Assembly (NCBI RefSeq): GCF_002968575.1
Contig: NZ_PVBM01000001.1
Span: 62,001 to 126,000, forward strand
DNA: 64,000 bases
DNA from: Neorhizobium huautlense
GTDB lineage: Bacteria > Pseudomonadota > Alphaproteobacteria > Rhizobiales > Rhizobiaceae
Reading direction: 5' to 3'
In this document: one piece after another, positions 27,263 through 36,587 of the stretch
Position numbering within the stretch: the first letter of the stretch is position 1
Layout of the letters: each line of letters begins with the position of its first letter
Position numbers and translations under genes: made by a program
The notes under the pieces: model-generated
What the model was told of the DNA's origin: nothing
Seen by the model: only the letters and a program-made list of their open reading frames with translations
The model's database searches: none

Positions 27263-29095
27263 TCACGCCAGCGGCTCGGTGGCCTCCACCAACCAATCCC
27301 TGACCGCCTGATTATCGACGAGCGGCATGAGTTTTTCCCGCACGTCTGCATGATAGCGGTTAAGCCATTCGAGCTCTTCCGAGGTCATCAGCGCCGGCAA
27401 GACGAGCCGGCGGTCGATCGGGCACCATGTCAAGGTCTCGAAGGCGAGCATCGGCTGATCGCCGCCGTCGATCTCTTCCGCAGCTTTCACGTAGATCAGA
27501 TTTTCGATGCGGATGCCGAAGGAGCCGGGGCGATAGTAACCCGGTTCGTTGGAAAGAATCATGCCCGGCAATAGCTCCTGTGTCGCCAGCCGTGAGATGC
27601 GTTGCGGCCCCTCGTGGACCGAAAGATAGGAGCCGACGCCGTGGCCCGTTCCATGGGCGTAGTCGCCTCCCGCCCTCCAGAGCGCAATGCGGGCGAGCGG
27701 ATCGAGATCGCAGCCCCGCGTCCCCTTCGGAAAACGCGCCGCACTGATGGCGATCATGCCTTTCAGCACCAGTGTGAAGAAGCGCTTCCGGTCTTCCGGT
27801 ACGGCTCCAACAGCGACAGTGCGGGTGATGTCGGTCGTACCGTTGATATATTGGGCACCGGAATCGATCAGGAAAAGTTCGCCAGCCTCAAGTTTGCGGT
27901 CCGTCTCGGTCGTCACCCGGTAGTGGATGACAGCACCGTGCTCGCCGGCCCCGGAGATTGTGTCAAAGGAAATATCCTTCAACGGGTTCTGCATGTTCTG
28001 GCCCACGCGAGTACGGGCCGCCTCCAGCGCCTTCACCGCATCGATCTCGGTAATGGAACCGGGCGGCTGCGCATCCAGCCAATGGAGAAATTCCACCATC
28101 GCCGCACCATCCTGCAGATGGGCCTGAGCCGAGCCATCCAGCTCGGCCCTGTTCTTGCAGGCCCGGGGCAGTTTTGCGGGATCGGAAGCCTCCACCACCT
28201 CGCCGCCGACAGCGGCAATAGCCTTCGTCAGCGCCAGCGGCGTCAGCTCGGAATCGATCAGGATCTTTCCGCCATCCTTCGCAAAAGCCGACAGTCGGGC
28301 GAGAAATTCGGACGGCGGGCGCTGAACGGAAAGCTGCGCGAGATAGGCTGAGACCTCGATACCGGTCTTCATTGGATCCAGAAAGATTTCAGCCTTGCCT
28401 TCGGCCGGAATGATGGCGCGGCTCAAAGGATGCGGCGTATGCGGAACATCGTCGCCGCGGATATTGAATATCCATGCGACGGACGACGGGTCGGTTATGA
28501 GGACCGCCGCTGCGTTCTTCTCTTTCACCTGCCTGGCGATCTCCGCGATTTTTTCGCCCGCAAGCAGGCCCGCATGCTCCTGCTTCTGGATCGAAACAGG
28601 GCCGAGCGGTTCGGACGGACGATCATTCCAGATAGCATCGAGCGGATTGCCATCCAGAAGCACCAGCGCGCCATCTATCTGCCCGAGCGCCTTTTCCAGC
28701 CGCCGCGCTTCGGCACCCGCATGAAGCCACGGATCGATACCTAACCGGAATCCTCTGGGCGCATGGCGCGGCAGCCAGATATGCGGCGGTTCGTTGACGA
28801 GGTCGCCGCCGGTGAAGACCGTACCGTCCACCTGCTCGGCAAGCTGCGTCACGTAACGTCCATCAACGAAAACCACGGCTTCACCCTGCGTGATGAGTGC
28901 AATGCCAGCCGAACCGGTAAAGCCGGTAAGCCAGGCAAGCCGTTCGGCTGACGCGGGCACGTATTCGCCCTGATATTCGTCGGCACGCGGCACGAGAAAC
29001 CCATCGATGCCAAGTTCGGCCAGCCTCGCCCTCAACGCGATGACACGCTCACGGCCGAATTGCGGGGACGACTTTACTTCGAAAGACTGAAACAT
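27263..29095 (-). CDS. pepP: Xaa-Pro aminopeptidase (aminopeptidase P, M24 family)
   Basis: I start the gene at the ATG at 29095 (MFQSFEVKSSPQFG); the frame extends 13 residues further to 29134. The 610-residue product is the three-domain, eukaryote-like aminopeptidase P: two creatinase-like N-domains (about 1-300) and a C-terminal pita-bread catalytic domain. Metal ligands are visible as Asp in FLIDSGAQY and DITRTV, His in GTGHGVGSYLSVHEG, and Glu in LSNEPGYY and RIENLIYV. It removes N-terminal residues that precede proline. It is a single gene converging with azlD. Confidence 0.92.
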   Translation of the reverse strand: MFQSFEVKSSPQFGRERVIALRARLAELGIDGFLVPRADEYQGEYVPASAERLAWLTGFTGSAGIALITQGEAVVFVDGRYVTQLAEQVDGTVFTGGDLVNEPPHIWLPRHAPRGFRLGIDPWLHAGAEARRLEKALGQIDGALVLLDGNPLDAIWNDRPSEPLGPVSIQKQEHAGLLAGEKIAEIARQVKEKNAAAVLITDPSSVAWIFNIRGDDVPHTPHPLSRAIIPAEGKAEIFLDPMKTGIEVSAYLAQLSVQRPPSEFLARLSAFAKDGGKILIDSELTPLALTKAIAAVGGEVVEASDPAKLPRACKNRAELDGSAQAHLQDGAAMVEFLHWLDAQPPGSITEIDAVKALEAARTRVGQNMQNPLKDISFDTISGAGEHGAVIHYRVTTETDRKLEAGELFLIDSGAQYINGTTDITRTVAVGAVPEDRKRFFTLVLKGMIAISAARFPKGTRGCDLDPLARIALWRAGGDYAHGTGHGVGSYLSVHEGPQRISRLATQELLPGMILSNEPGYYRPGSFGIRIENLIYVKAAEEIDGGDQPMLAFETLTWCPIDRRLVLPALMTSEELEWLNRYHADVREKLMPLVDNQAVRDWLVEATEPLA

Positions 29096-29349
29096 GGGTG
29101 CAAATTTCCGGCTGCTTGATTCCGACAACACCATGCCATGTTAGACGATTTTTGGCGGGGTGTGCCAGCCAGTCCGAAGATGGATGACGGAACACATCTA
29201 GCGTCAAATTAACGCGAGGTTCATGTCGTCCTATGCGCTGGACGCATATCACCCATGATGGAAGCCCTCTCCTTGTGCAGTGCAAAATAACCTATATCTC
29301 AATCACCGAACGGGCGCCAAACAAGGCCCGCTCCAAAAGGATTACTCCG

Positions 29350-29523
29350 ATGGCCAATTCTTTCTTCCGCAGTGCTTTCAACCGCGTGGTAGAAGCTCGT
29401 GAACGTCAGGTTGCCCGCTACGTCAACGGCGCCTTGCTGAACCTCGACGACGAAACGCTGAAGGGTCTGGGCACCAGCCGCGAAGAACTGCGCCGCAAAG
29501 GCGCCACCAGCTACGTATTCTGA
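29350..29523 (+). CDS. DUF1127 small protein
   Basis: The gene starts at the ATG at 29350, with AAGGA 8 bases before it; the longer open frame is not supported. The 57-residue product is basic in its first part (FNRVVEARERQVARYVN) and ends in the DUF1127 core LNLDDETLKGLGTSREELRR. Such proteins in Agrobacterium have been linked to phosphate and carbon metabolism through contact with other proteins or RNA. CTATAT at 29292-29297 could be a -10 element. A candidate sRNA follows directly in the same direction. Confidence 0.88.
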   Translation: MANSFFRSAFNRVVEARERQVARYVNGALLNLDDETLKGLGTSREELRRKGATSYVF

Positions 29524-29539
29524 TTTTCTGGCCGGCGCG

Positions 29540-29667
29540 ATGATCCTCCCTCACTCGCCCCGGCTTTCGGAATACGAGACCCGCTTGAGCAGCTCCTCCT
29601 CCCAGCTCGCGGGTACGATCAGCACTACAAGCTGATCCAAGGCGGCACCACAAGTGCCGCCTTTTTT
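29540..29667 (+). ncRNA. candidate alpha-r14 (NfeR1) like sRNA behind the DUF1127 gene
   Basis: Three hairpins can be drawn. In the first, ACCCGC-tt-GAGC (29579-29590) pairs with GCTC-GCGGGT (29605-29614) and exposes CTCCTCCTCCC (29593-29603) in its loop. In the second, GATCAGC (29617-29623) pairs with GCTGATC (29631-29637). The third is a strong terminator. A further CCTCCC lies at 29545-29550. The exposed anti-Shine-Dalgarno motif and size resemble alpha-r14 sRNAs and the candidate at 3693-3815. It could be an independent transcript or be cut from the DUF1127 mRNA; the 5' end is estimated. Confidence 0.6.
29641..29667 (+). terminator. rho-independent terminator
   Basis: GGCGGCAC (29641-29648) pairs perfectly with GTGCCGCC (29654-29661), followed by six T. 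It ends the DUF1127 / sRNA transcript. Confidence 0.92.
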
Positions 29668-29720
29668 CTATGGAGGCGCCTCAGCCATGCGGTAAATTCA
29701 ATGCTGCAATGCGGAATGTT

Positions 29721-30599
29721 TCAGCCGTGCTGGAGATGGATTGTCACCCAGCCGTTCCGCCAGATCGTCCGGACATGACGGAGCCGCACGCCGTTATAGG
29801 CGGCCAGCACCTTCCACCGCTGCCCTGCCAGAATGCCGGACAAAATGACGGAGCCTCCAAGGGCCAGATGCGCGGCCAGTTGCGGCGCCATCTTCATGAG
29901 CGGACGCGCCAGAATGTTGGCGATAATCAGGTCGAATGGTCCCTCTTGAAGGAAAGCGGGTGAATGGAATCCGGACGCCGTCTCTAATCGGATGCCGGTG
30001 GCGATCCCGTTGCGGCGCACGTTCTCCTTGGCGATGCGGACCGCGACCGGATCAATGTCCGTGGCAAGAACAGGAATGTTCTTCAACTTGCGCACCGCAA
30101 TCGCCAGCACGCCGCTTCCCGATCCGAGATCGAGCGCGTTGCGGACCTTACGAGCCCGCATGACATCCTCGATAACTTCAAGGCAGCCGGCCGTGGTGCC
30201 GTGATGGCCGGTCCCGAAGGCCTGGCCGGCATCGATCTCGATCGCGATATCATTGGGCTTGACCTTGTCGCGGTCATGCGAGCCATGAACGAGAAAGCGC
30301 CCTGCCCTGACCGGTTTCAGGCCTTCCAGTGATTTGGCAATCCAATCGATATCAGGAATGACCTCGCGCGTGATTACCGCATCGGGAAAGGCCTGGCCAA
30401 TACCTGCAGCCATACGGTCACGCACCGCTTCCTCTTCATCCGCCATCATGTAGACAGAGGCTTCCCAGATATCCTTCTTTTCGTCGACCTCGGTGGTCGC
30501 TATGGCAAGATCTTCCTCGCCGAAGACTTCCGAGAGGATATCGAGGATCTGTGCTGCGCCCTTCTCGGTGGACGTGACGTAAAGGCGGATTTCGCTCAA
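29721..30599 (-). CDS. prmA: ribosomal protein L11 methyltransferase
   Basis: PrmA trimethylates ribosomal protein L11 with S-adenosylmethionine. The 292-residue protein has an N-terminal substrate-recognition domain (about 1-100) and a class I methyltransferase domain with the SAM-binding motif ALDLGSGSGVLAIAV (about 158-172), ATDIDPVAV (about 182-190) and the catalytic-region motif DLIIANILARPL (about 225-236). GQAFGTGHHGTT before it is characteristic of PrmA. It is a single gene; the SCO gene behind it on the same strand lies about 76 bases upstream in transcription terms. Confidence 0.93.
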   Translation of the reverse strand: MSEIRLYVTSTEKGAAQILDILSEVFGEEDLAIATTEVDEKKDIWEASVYMMADEEEAVRDRMAAGIGQAFPDAVITREVIPDIDWIAKSLEGLKPVRAGRFLVHGSHDRDKVKPNDIAIEIDAGQAFGTGHHGTTAGCLEVIEDVMRARKVRNALDLGSGSGVLAIAVRKLKNIPVLATDIDPVAVRIAKENVRRNGIATGIRLETASGFHSPAFLQEGPFDLIIANILARPLMKMAPQLAAHLALGGSVILSGILAGQRWKVLAAYNGVRLRHVRTIWRNGWVTIHLQHG

Positions 30600-30675
30600 G
30601 GAGATATCTCTCAGCTAATGATCAATGGCCGAGAGGATTGCCACAGAAGCATGGGGGGCTTCAACAGCGAAGGCG

Positions 30676-31275
30676 TCACCCTTTGATCAGATTCTCAAGC
30701 TTCTTGACGGCAACGTCAGGATTTTCGCCGTAAGCGATGGTGCCAGCAAAGCGTCCGCCGTTATCCAGCAGGAAAACGGAAGCGGTATGATCCATGGTGT
30801 AGTCGCCCTTCGGATCCTTTTCGTCGACCGGGACCTTCTTCGCATAGACCTTGAAGCCCTTGATCATCTCGTTGACTTTTTCGGGAGGCCCCGAAATGCC
30901 TTTCACCCGATCGGTGACGTTCGAGATATACTGGCCGAGCAATTCTGGCGTATCGCGCTCCGGATCGACGCTGACGAAGAAACCGTTGAGCTTTGTTCCG
31001 TCAGGATCGACCTGCCGTAGCCAGCCGTTCAGTTCGAAAAGTGTTGTGGGGCAGACCTCCGGGCAATGCGTGAACCCGAAGAAGAGCGCCGTCGGCTTTT
31101 CCTGAAAGGCTTTTTCGGTGACCGGCTGCCCGTCCTGGGCGACAAGCTGGAACGGAACCCCGAAGGGGCCTTCCGCAAGCTCCTGTCTCGACTTGCTCAT
31201 TTCCACCGTCAGCCAGACAAGGACGCCCGCGAGTGCCACGACAGCGACCCAGAGGATGGTGCGAAAGGTCTTCAT
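30676..31275 (-). CDS. SCO1/SenC family copper chaperone-like protein
   Basis: The 199-residue protein is anchored by an N-terminal segment (about 6-24) and has a periplasmic thioredoxin fold. The copper site is Cys-x3-Cys in FTHCPEVCPTT (about 74-79) with a distant His in MDHTASVFLLD (about 165). SCO proteins deliver copper to the CuA centre of cytochrome oxidase or act as thiol reductases. No oxidase gene is present, so the target is unknown. It precedes prmA on the minus strand; a small membrane ORF follows upstream. Confidence 0.92.
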   Translation of the reverse strand: MKTFRTILWVAVVALAGVLVWLTVEMSKSRQELAEGPFGVPFQLVAQDGQPVTEKAFQEKPTALFFGFTHCPEVCPTTLFELNGWLRQVDPDGTKLNGFFVSVDPERDTPELLGQYISNVTDRVKGISGPPEKVNEMIKGFKVYAKKVPVDEKDPKGDYTMDHTASVFLLDNGGRFAGTIAYGENPDVAVKKLENLIKG

Positions 31276-31401
31276 TGGAATTCTCTCAGTTCGCGCCTGC
31301 TAGTCAGGCTGCAGTTCCTGAAGAGATAGATGGGAAGTCGGTCTCGCGCAATTCAACACGCCGTCGTCGCGCTAATTTGTCCCACGGGCGCAATGCTTCG
31401 C

Positions 31402-31560
31402 TCAAAAGCACCAGGAGAGGCCACCCTCGTCGAGCACCAGCATGATGGAAGAGCCAAACCGCAACCAGCCATAGAAAGCCATTCCTCCCAGGCCGAGGAA
31501 AAATAGGCTCGCGATGGCGATTATCGGCACGCGATGAGCGTTGGTGGCATCCGGGTTCAT
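31402..31560 (-). CDS. small membrane protein, 52 residues
   Basis: A 53-codon frame reads MNPDATNAHRVPIIAIASLF and continues with a hydrophobic helix (residues 11-31), a short GWLRFG linker and a second weakly hydrophobic segment ending WCF. GAGG lies just before the ATG, rather close. The regular amphipathic design and the position 126 bases upstream of the SCO gene on the same strand support a real gene. I do not recognise the family and conservation was not tested. Confidence 0.45.
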   Translation of the reverse strand: MNPDATNAHRVPIIAIASLFFLGLGGMAFYGWLRFGSSIMLVLDEGGLSWCF

Positions 31561-31817
31561 GGCCTCATTCTAGGGCTATACATGATTTTTCGAAAGCCCT
31601 TTGCCGACTAAGATTAGCAGAGACTTAATATCTTTTTGAGAGCTTGAGGCTGCGAAACGGCTCGGAGAGTCGGCCCGAAGCGAGAAGCCGCGCCGGCAGC
31701 CTCTCGCTGCCCTGTGACACTCCGACCACCAAGACATGACGTCGCGCAATCGGTTCGCCTGCCCCATCGTAGTGAAAATCCGCCGATCTTATCCGGCGCA
31801 AAAGGAATTCAAGCTGC

Positions 31818-33785
31818 ATGACGAATGGTCGTTCTAGCAAGACGCTTTCCGTGAACCAACGTCTCTGGACACTGGCCGGAGCTGCCTTCGCCGGTATCGG
31901 CGCCATGCTTGTCGTCGGATGGTACGAAGGCCATCAGGTTGAACTGGCCCTCGAACGGGCAACGCACATTCACAACCAGGTAGATTCCGTCAACCAGATG
32001 CGGATCGCCAATTCGCAGCTCATACTCGTTGCGATGGATACCATCGTGGATCGCGAAGAAAAGCGCGTGGCTCCCGAGCGCTTGAAAGCGATTGCATCCT
32101 CCATCCGGCAGATGAACCTCGGCGTGAGCGATATGAACGCGCTTGCTGCCGAGATCGGCACACCAGCACTCGTATCCACCTTCGAAGCTGATCTCGCCGC
32201 GGTCTCCAAAGCGATCCAGAGCGATCTCAAGACGATGGTCGAAACCGGGGCGCCCAACGAAGATTACGCGAAGATCGACGATACGATCGACGGCGCCGGC
32301 GAGCGGCTCGACATAGCGCTGCGAACCCTTGCGGAAAAGGGCAGCACGATCGTCAAGGAACGGGTCGCGGAAGCCAATTCCGTGTCCGGCCGGGCGCTTT
32401 ACGTTCAGATCGGCTGCGGACTTGTCGCCCTCTTCATCATGGCAATTCTCCAGATCGTCCACGGAGGTGCGATCCGTCGAGGCATCTCCGGTGTGCGGGC
32501 CAGCATGCAGCGGATTGTCAACGGTGACTATGCGACACCGGTCGAGGGTGCAGAACGCGGCGACGAGATTGGTGAGATGGCGCGCGCAACGGATATTTTC
32601 CGTTTGTCCGCGATCGAGAAACGCCAACTTGAAGCAGACAGCGAAAAGCAACGGCAGCTCAGCGATCAGGAACGCCTTGCCCGCGAAACAGATCAGCGAG
32701 CCGCAGCCGAAGCAATCCGCGATGCCGTGCAATCGCTCGGCAAGGCACTTAACCTGCTCGCCGATGGCAATCTCTCCGTCACCATCGATCACTCCTTCCG
32801 CGGCGACCTGGAGCGCCTGCGCGAGGATTTCAACCGGGTCGTCGAACGCCTGCGCCGCACAATGAGCGAAGTCGCCTCCAACGCCGGCTCCATCGGTGCC
32901 AGCGCGAATCAGATGCGCTCGGCCAGCGACGACCTCGCCAAGCGGACGGAGCAGCAGGCCGCGTCGCTCGAAGAAACCTCGGCGGCGCTCGAACAAATCA
33001 CCGCAACCGTCCGCAGCGCTACCCACCGCGCCGAAGAGGCAAGCGAAATGGTGAGCCACACCAAGGCTTATACGGAACGCTCGGCAACGGTCGTCCGCGA
33101 CGCAACGGCTGCCATGGGACGGATTGAGGACGCAACCGCCGAGATCGGCAAGATCATCAACGTCGTCGACGAAATTGCCTTTCAGACGAACCTCCTGGCG
33201 CTGAATGCGGGTGTGGAAGCAGCCCGCGCGGGCGAAGCGGGCAAGGGTTTTGCCGTGGTGGCTCAGGAAGTGCGCGAGCTGGCCGGACGCGCGGCCGGTG
33301 CCGCTAAAGACATCAAAGCGCTCGTCACCCGTTCGAACCAGGAGGTGAAGACCGGGGTGGATCTCGTCAAAGCGACCGGCGAGGCCCTGACCCGTATCGG
33401 CGAGGATGTTTTGAAAATCGATGGTCACGTTCACGCGATTTTCACTTCTGCGCGCGAACAATCAACCGGACTGACAGAGATCAACAGCGCAATCGGCCAG
33501 ATGGACCAGGCAACCCAGCAAAACGCAGCGATGGTGGAGCAGAGCACTGCCGCAACCCACTCGTTGGCGAGCGACGCGGAAAACCTGAACAGGCTGATGA
33601 GTCAGTTTCAAATTCGTGGCGCCGGCGGTCCGCGCGCCGTCGATACGGCGGGCACCTCGACGCCGCCCGGCAAACCATCCCCCGCATTGAACTTGATGAA
33701 CAAGCTCGCGGGAGCCTTCGACAACAACCCGACCTCCGCCAAGCCGAAGGCCGTGGGTTCCTCAAATCAATGGGAAGAGTTCTGA
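31818..33785 (+). CDS. methyl-accepting chemotaxis protein
   Basis: The 655-residue chemoreceptor has a membrane helix at about 12-33, a periplasmic helical sensor (about 35-190, four-helix-bundle-like), a second membrane helix (about 195-216), a HAMP region (about 217-270) with a second HAMP-like stretch (about 305-350), and a signalling domain whose tip is [20 protein letters not shown] (about 454-473). The last residues, QWEEF, match the xWxxF pentapeptide that tethers CheR and CheB, so the receptor is probably adapted by methylation. AAGGAA precedes the ATG. The ligand is unknown. A cheW gene follows after one base. Confidence 0.95.
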   Translation: MTNGRSSKTLSVNQRLWTLAGAAFAGIGAMLVVGWYEGHQVELALERATHIHNQVDSVNQMRIANSQLILVAMDTIVDREEKRVAPERLKAIASSIRQMNLGVSDMNALAAEIGTPALVSTFEADLAAVSKAIQSDLKTMVETGAPNEDYAKIDDTIDGAGERLDIALRTLAEKGSTIVKERVAEANSVSGRALYVQIGCGLVALFIMAILQIVHGGAIRRGISGVRASMQRIVNGDYATPVEGAERGDEIGEMARATDIFRLSAIEKRQLEADSEKQRQLSDQERLARETDQRAAAEAIRDAVQSLGKALNLLADGNLSVTIDHSFRGDLERLREDFNRVVERLRRTMSEVASNAGSIGASANQMRSASDDLAKRTEQQAASLEETSAALEQITATVRSATHRAEEASEMVSHTKAYTERSATVVRDATAAMGRIEDATAEIGKIINVVDEIAFQTNLLALNAGVEAARAGEAGKGFAVVAQEVRELAGRAAGAAKDIKALVTRSNQEVKTGVDLVKATGEALTRIGEDVLKIDGHVHAIFTSAREQSTGLTEINSAIGQMDQATQQNAAMVEQSTAATHSLASDAENLNRLMSQFQIRGAGGPRAVDTAGTSTPPGKPSPALNLMNKLAGAFDNNPTSAKPKAVGSSNQWEEF

Positions 33786-33786
33786 C

Positions 33787-34254
33787 ATGACGAATGCCAT
33801 CAAGCAGTCCGGCGCCTACCTTGAAATCGTCTCCTTCCATCTTGGAGACCAGGAATTCTGCATCGACATCATGGCCATCCGCGAAATCCGCGGCTGGGCG
33901 CCGGTCACTCCCATGCCGCATACGCCCCCCTACGTTCTGGGTCTGATCAATCTGCGCGGTGCCGTGATCCCGGTTATCGACATGGCCTGCCGTCTCGGCA
34001 TGAAGATGACGGAACCTTCCGAACGTTCGGCGATCATCGTCACGGACATTGCTGGCAAACTGGTGGGCCTGCTGGTTGAACAGGTTTCCGACATGATGAC
34101 GATTCGCGGAGAGGACCTGCAGCCCGCCCCCGAGATCATCCCGGAGGCCCAGCGCGCCTTCTGCCGCGGCATCGTGGCCCTCGAAAAGACCATGGTCTGC
34201 TTCCTCAACCTCGACACGGTCATCGCCGACGAATTGTCCCGCGAAGCCGCCTGA
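33787..34254 (+). CDS. cheW: CheW-like coupling protein
   Basis: The 155-residue protein consists of one CheW domain (LEIVSFHLGDQEFCIDI, PPYVLGLINLRGAVIPVID, GLLVEQVSDM). CheW joins receptors to the kinase CheA. The start lies one base after the receptor's stop, so receptor and adaptor are co-translated and made in step. No cheA, cheY, cheR or cheB lies in the window, so this pair likely feeds a chemosensory array encoded elsewhere. Confidence 0.94.
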   Translation: MTNAIKQSGAYLEIVSFHLGDQEFCIDIMAIREIRGWAPVTPMPHTPPYVLGLINLRGAVIPVIDMACRLGMKMTEPSERSAIIVTDIAGKLVGLLVEQVSDMMTIRGEDLQPAPEIIPEAQRAFCRGIVALEKTMVCFLNLDTVIADELSREAA

Positions 34255-34282
34255 TTTTTGCACTGCGAAAGACAACGAACAA

Positions 34283-34322
34283 CTTCCGCCACACGGCAGC
34301 GTGGCGGAAGATTAATTTGTTG
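34283..34322 (+). terminator. candidate terminator after mcp-cheW
   Basis: CTTCCGCCAC (34283-34292) pairs with GTGGCGGAAG (34301-34310), a 10-base perfect stem. The tail, ATTAATTTGTTG, is only moderately T-rich. Confidence 0.6.
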
Positions 34323-34449
34323 TAATCATTAAATATTTTTAAGAATAGTATTCGGAACCACTTCTTCGCACTGCGAGTTCTCCGACCGCAAACGCCCAAC
34401 CGAACCGCTTCAAAACTCTTCGGCTGGTTACGAAGATAGGAGAATGATC

Positions 34450-34773
34450 ATGAAAAAGGCCTTTGCTCTCGCAATTCTGATGTCTACCGCCGCCATCGGC
34501 AGTACTTATGCCCGTGACATGGGCAGCGCTGTAAGACCCGCAACCGATTTTTCCATCGTCTATACCGATCCGGAAATCGACAACAGCGCCAATCGTCTCG
34601 ATATCCCTGATAGTATCGTCCATCCCACCCCGGCAATGATCCGTCAGGCTCAGGCCAAACTTGATCGAGATTCAGCTCTCCGCGCCGGCCTTCTGCAGAA
34701 GAATGTCGAGCTGAACAACGTCGTAGGGATCGATACCGCTGCGGACGGAAGCCGGATCGTCTACATCCGCTGA
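34450..34773 (+). CDS. small secreted protein of unknown function
   Basis: The ATG at 34450 is chosen because AGGAG stands 7-8 bases upstream; the ATG 6 bases earlier would overlap it. The 107-residue product has a signal peptide (MKKAFALAILMSTAAIGSTYA) and a mature part with few hydrophobic residues, one Lys/Asp-rich helix (MIRQAQAKLDRDSALRAG) and a beta-prone tail (GSRIVYIR). I recognise no family. It forms its own transcription unit with a clear terminator behind it, and no membrane anchor or lipobox is visible. Confidence 0.75.
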   Translation: MKKAFALAILMSTAAIGSTYARDMGSAVRPATDFSIVYTDPEIDNSANRLDIPDSIVHPTPAMIRQAQAKLDRDSALRAGLLQKNVELNNVVGIDTAADGSRIVYIR

Positions 34774-34795
34774 TCCGCCATCCATACCATCGGAA

Positions 34796-34825
34796 ACCGG
34801 GTCCGCTCGCGGGCCCGGTTTTTTT
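34796..34825 (+). terminator. rho-independent terminator
   Basis: An ACCGGG...CCCGGT stem with inner GC pairs, followed by seven T, ends the small secreted-protein transcript. Confidence 0.9.
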
Positions 34826-34924
34826 CGTGCGCTCGGTCAGATTGACTCATGTCGCGCCCCATGACTGTATCTGGCAGGGTGTTGCGGCAGGAGCTGCTGC
34901 CATCCGCGCTTTGGGAGGAGCGGT

Positions 34925-36583
34925 GTGAGCGATGTAGCAGACGTCATCGTCGTCGGCGCGGGTTTGGCTGGCCTGGTGGCTGCCACGGAACTATCCGATG
35001 CCGGTCGCTCCGTTATTATCGTCGAGCAAGAGCCGGAGCAGAACCTCGGCGGCCAGGCTTTCTGGTCGCTCGGCGGCCTCTTCCTCGTTGATTCACCCGA
35101 GCAGAGACGCATGGGCATCAAGGATTCCTTCAGCCTTGCCTGGCAGGACTGGCTTGGAACGGCCGGGTTTGACCGAGACGACGATTTCTGGCCTTGCGCC
35201 TGGGCAGAAGCTTACGTGGGCTTCGCAGCGGGCGAGAAGCGTTCCTGGCTGCGACAGATGGGACATCGCCTCTTCCCTGTCGTCGGCTGGGCCGAACGCG
35301 GCGGCGGACCGGCGACAGGGCACGGCAATTCGGTGCCCCGTTTCCACATCACATGGGGAACAGGTCCCGGCGTGGTAGAACCCTTTGAGCGCCGAGCGCG
35401 CGAAGCCGAGCAAGCCGGGAAAATCCGCTTCCTGTGGCGTCATCGCGTAGATCAACTCATCACCGCGGGTCATGCGGTGGTCGGTGTTGCTGGTACCATT
35501 CTGGAAGCCAGCTCCGCCGCCCGCGGCGCAGAAACATCAAAAACGCCAGTCGGCGACTTCGAAATTCGAGCGCCCGTGGTGATCGTTGCTTCCGGCGGCA
35601 TCGGCGGCAATCAGGACCTCGTGCGGCAGATGTGGCCGGAAAGGTTGGGCAAGCCGCCCGCCTTCATGGTCTCGGGCGTGCCGAAACACGTCGACGGACG
35701 GATGATCGGCATCACCGAATCTGCCGGCGGCCGTGTGATCAACCGCGACCGCATGTGGCACTACACGGAAGGCCTTCGGAATTGGAATCCGGTCTGGCAG
35801 GATCACGGTATCCGCATTCTCCCCGGTCCGTCTTCGATGTGGTTCGATGCCACCGGTCGTCGTCTGCCGGCACCGTTTTTCCCTGGCTACGACACGCTCG
35901 GCACGCTGCAGCATATCTTGAGTACGGGCTACGATTACAGCTGGTTCGTCCTGAACCAGAGCATCATCCGCAAGGAGTTTGCGCTTTCCGGCTCAGAGCA
36001 GAATCCCGATCTGACCGGCCGCGACTGGAGGCTGACGGCGCGCCGTGCGGTCGGCAGGCGGGCGACCGGACCGATGGAAGCCTTCAAGGAACGCGGAGAA
36101 GACTTTATCGTCGCAGAGACCCTTGCCGAACTGGTCGACGGCATGAACCGGCTGACCGGTAACGATCTCCTGAAACCGGAGGATCTGGAGCGCGAAATCC
36201 TGGCGCGGGACAGGCAGATCGACAATCCCTTCTGCAAGGATGCGCAGATCATGGGCATACACAACGCCCGGCGCTCTCTCGGCGACAGGCTGGTACGCAC
36301 CGCCAAACCGCACAGGATTCTCGATCCCGCCCACGGGCCGCTGATCGCGGTAAAACTCAATATTCTGACCCGCAAGACTTTGGGAGGACTTGAAACCGAT
36401 CTCTCGGCCCGCGTTCTCGGACAGGACGGCCAGCCGATTTCCGGCCTCTATGCGGTGGGAGAAGCGGCTGGGTTCGGCGGCGGAGGTCTGCACGGTTACC
36501 GCTCGCTCGAGGGTACCTTTCTCGGAGGCTGTCTGTTCTCCGGCCGAACGGCAGGACAAGCCGCGGCGGCAACAGTCGCGTAA
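34925..36583 (+). CDS. FAD-binding dehydrogenase, flavoprotein family (KstD-like group)
   Basis: The gene starts with GTG; GGGAGGAGC lies 5 bases upstream. The 552-residue protein has an N-terminal FAD-binding Rossmann motif (VIVVGAGLAGLVAATELSDAG, about 7-27, ending in Glu of IVEQE) and a C-terminal FAD motif (GLYAVGEAAGFGGGG, about 505-519), as in the fumarate reductase / 3-ketosteroid dehydrogenase flavoprotein superfamily. Many rhizobia carry this long form, annotated only as FAD-binding dehydrogenase. The substrate is unknown, and no steroid genes lie nearby. It ends 4 bases before the facing creA gene. Confidence 0.88.
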   Translation: MSDVADVIVVGAGLAGLVAATELSDAGRSVIIVEQEPEQNLGGQAFWSLGGLFLVDSPEQRRMGIKDSFSLAWQDWLGTAGFDRDDDFWPCAWAEAYVGFAAGEKRSWLRQMGHRLFPVVGWAERGGGPATGHGNSVPRFHITWGTGPGVVEPFERRAREAEQAGKIRFLWRHRVDQLITAGHAVVGVAGTILEASSAARGAETSKTPVGDFEIRAPVVIVASGGIGGNQDLVRQMWPERLGKPPAFMVSGVPKHVDGRMIGITESAGGRVINRDRMWHYTEGLRNWNPVWQDHGIRILPGPSSMWFDATGRRLPAPFFPGYDTLGTLQHILSTGYDYSWFVLNQSIIRKEFALSGSEQNPDLTGRDWRLTARRAVGRRATGPMEAFKERGEDFIVAETLAELVDGMNRLTGNDLLKPEDLEREILARDRQIDNPFCKDAQIMGIHNARRSLGDRLVRTAKPHRILDPAHGPLIAVKLNILTRKTLGGLETDLSARVLGQDGQPISGLYAVGEAAGFGGGGLHGYRSLEGTFLGGCLFSGRTAGQAAAATVA

Positions 36584-36587
36584 GATC

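Noticed and set aside
31809..33461. 550-residue open frame opposite the chemoreceptor gene
   Set aside because: It is antisense to a well-supported MCP and shows no domain.
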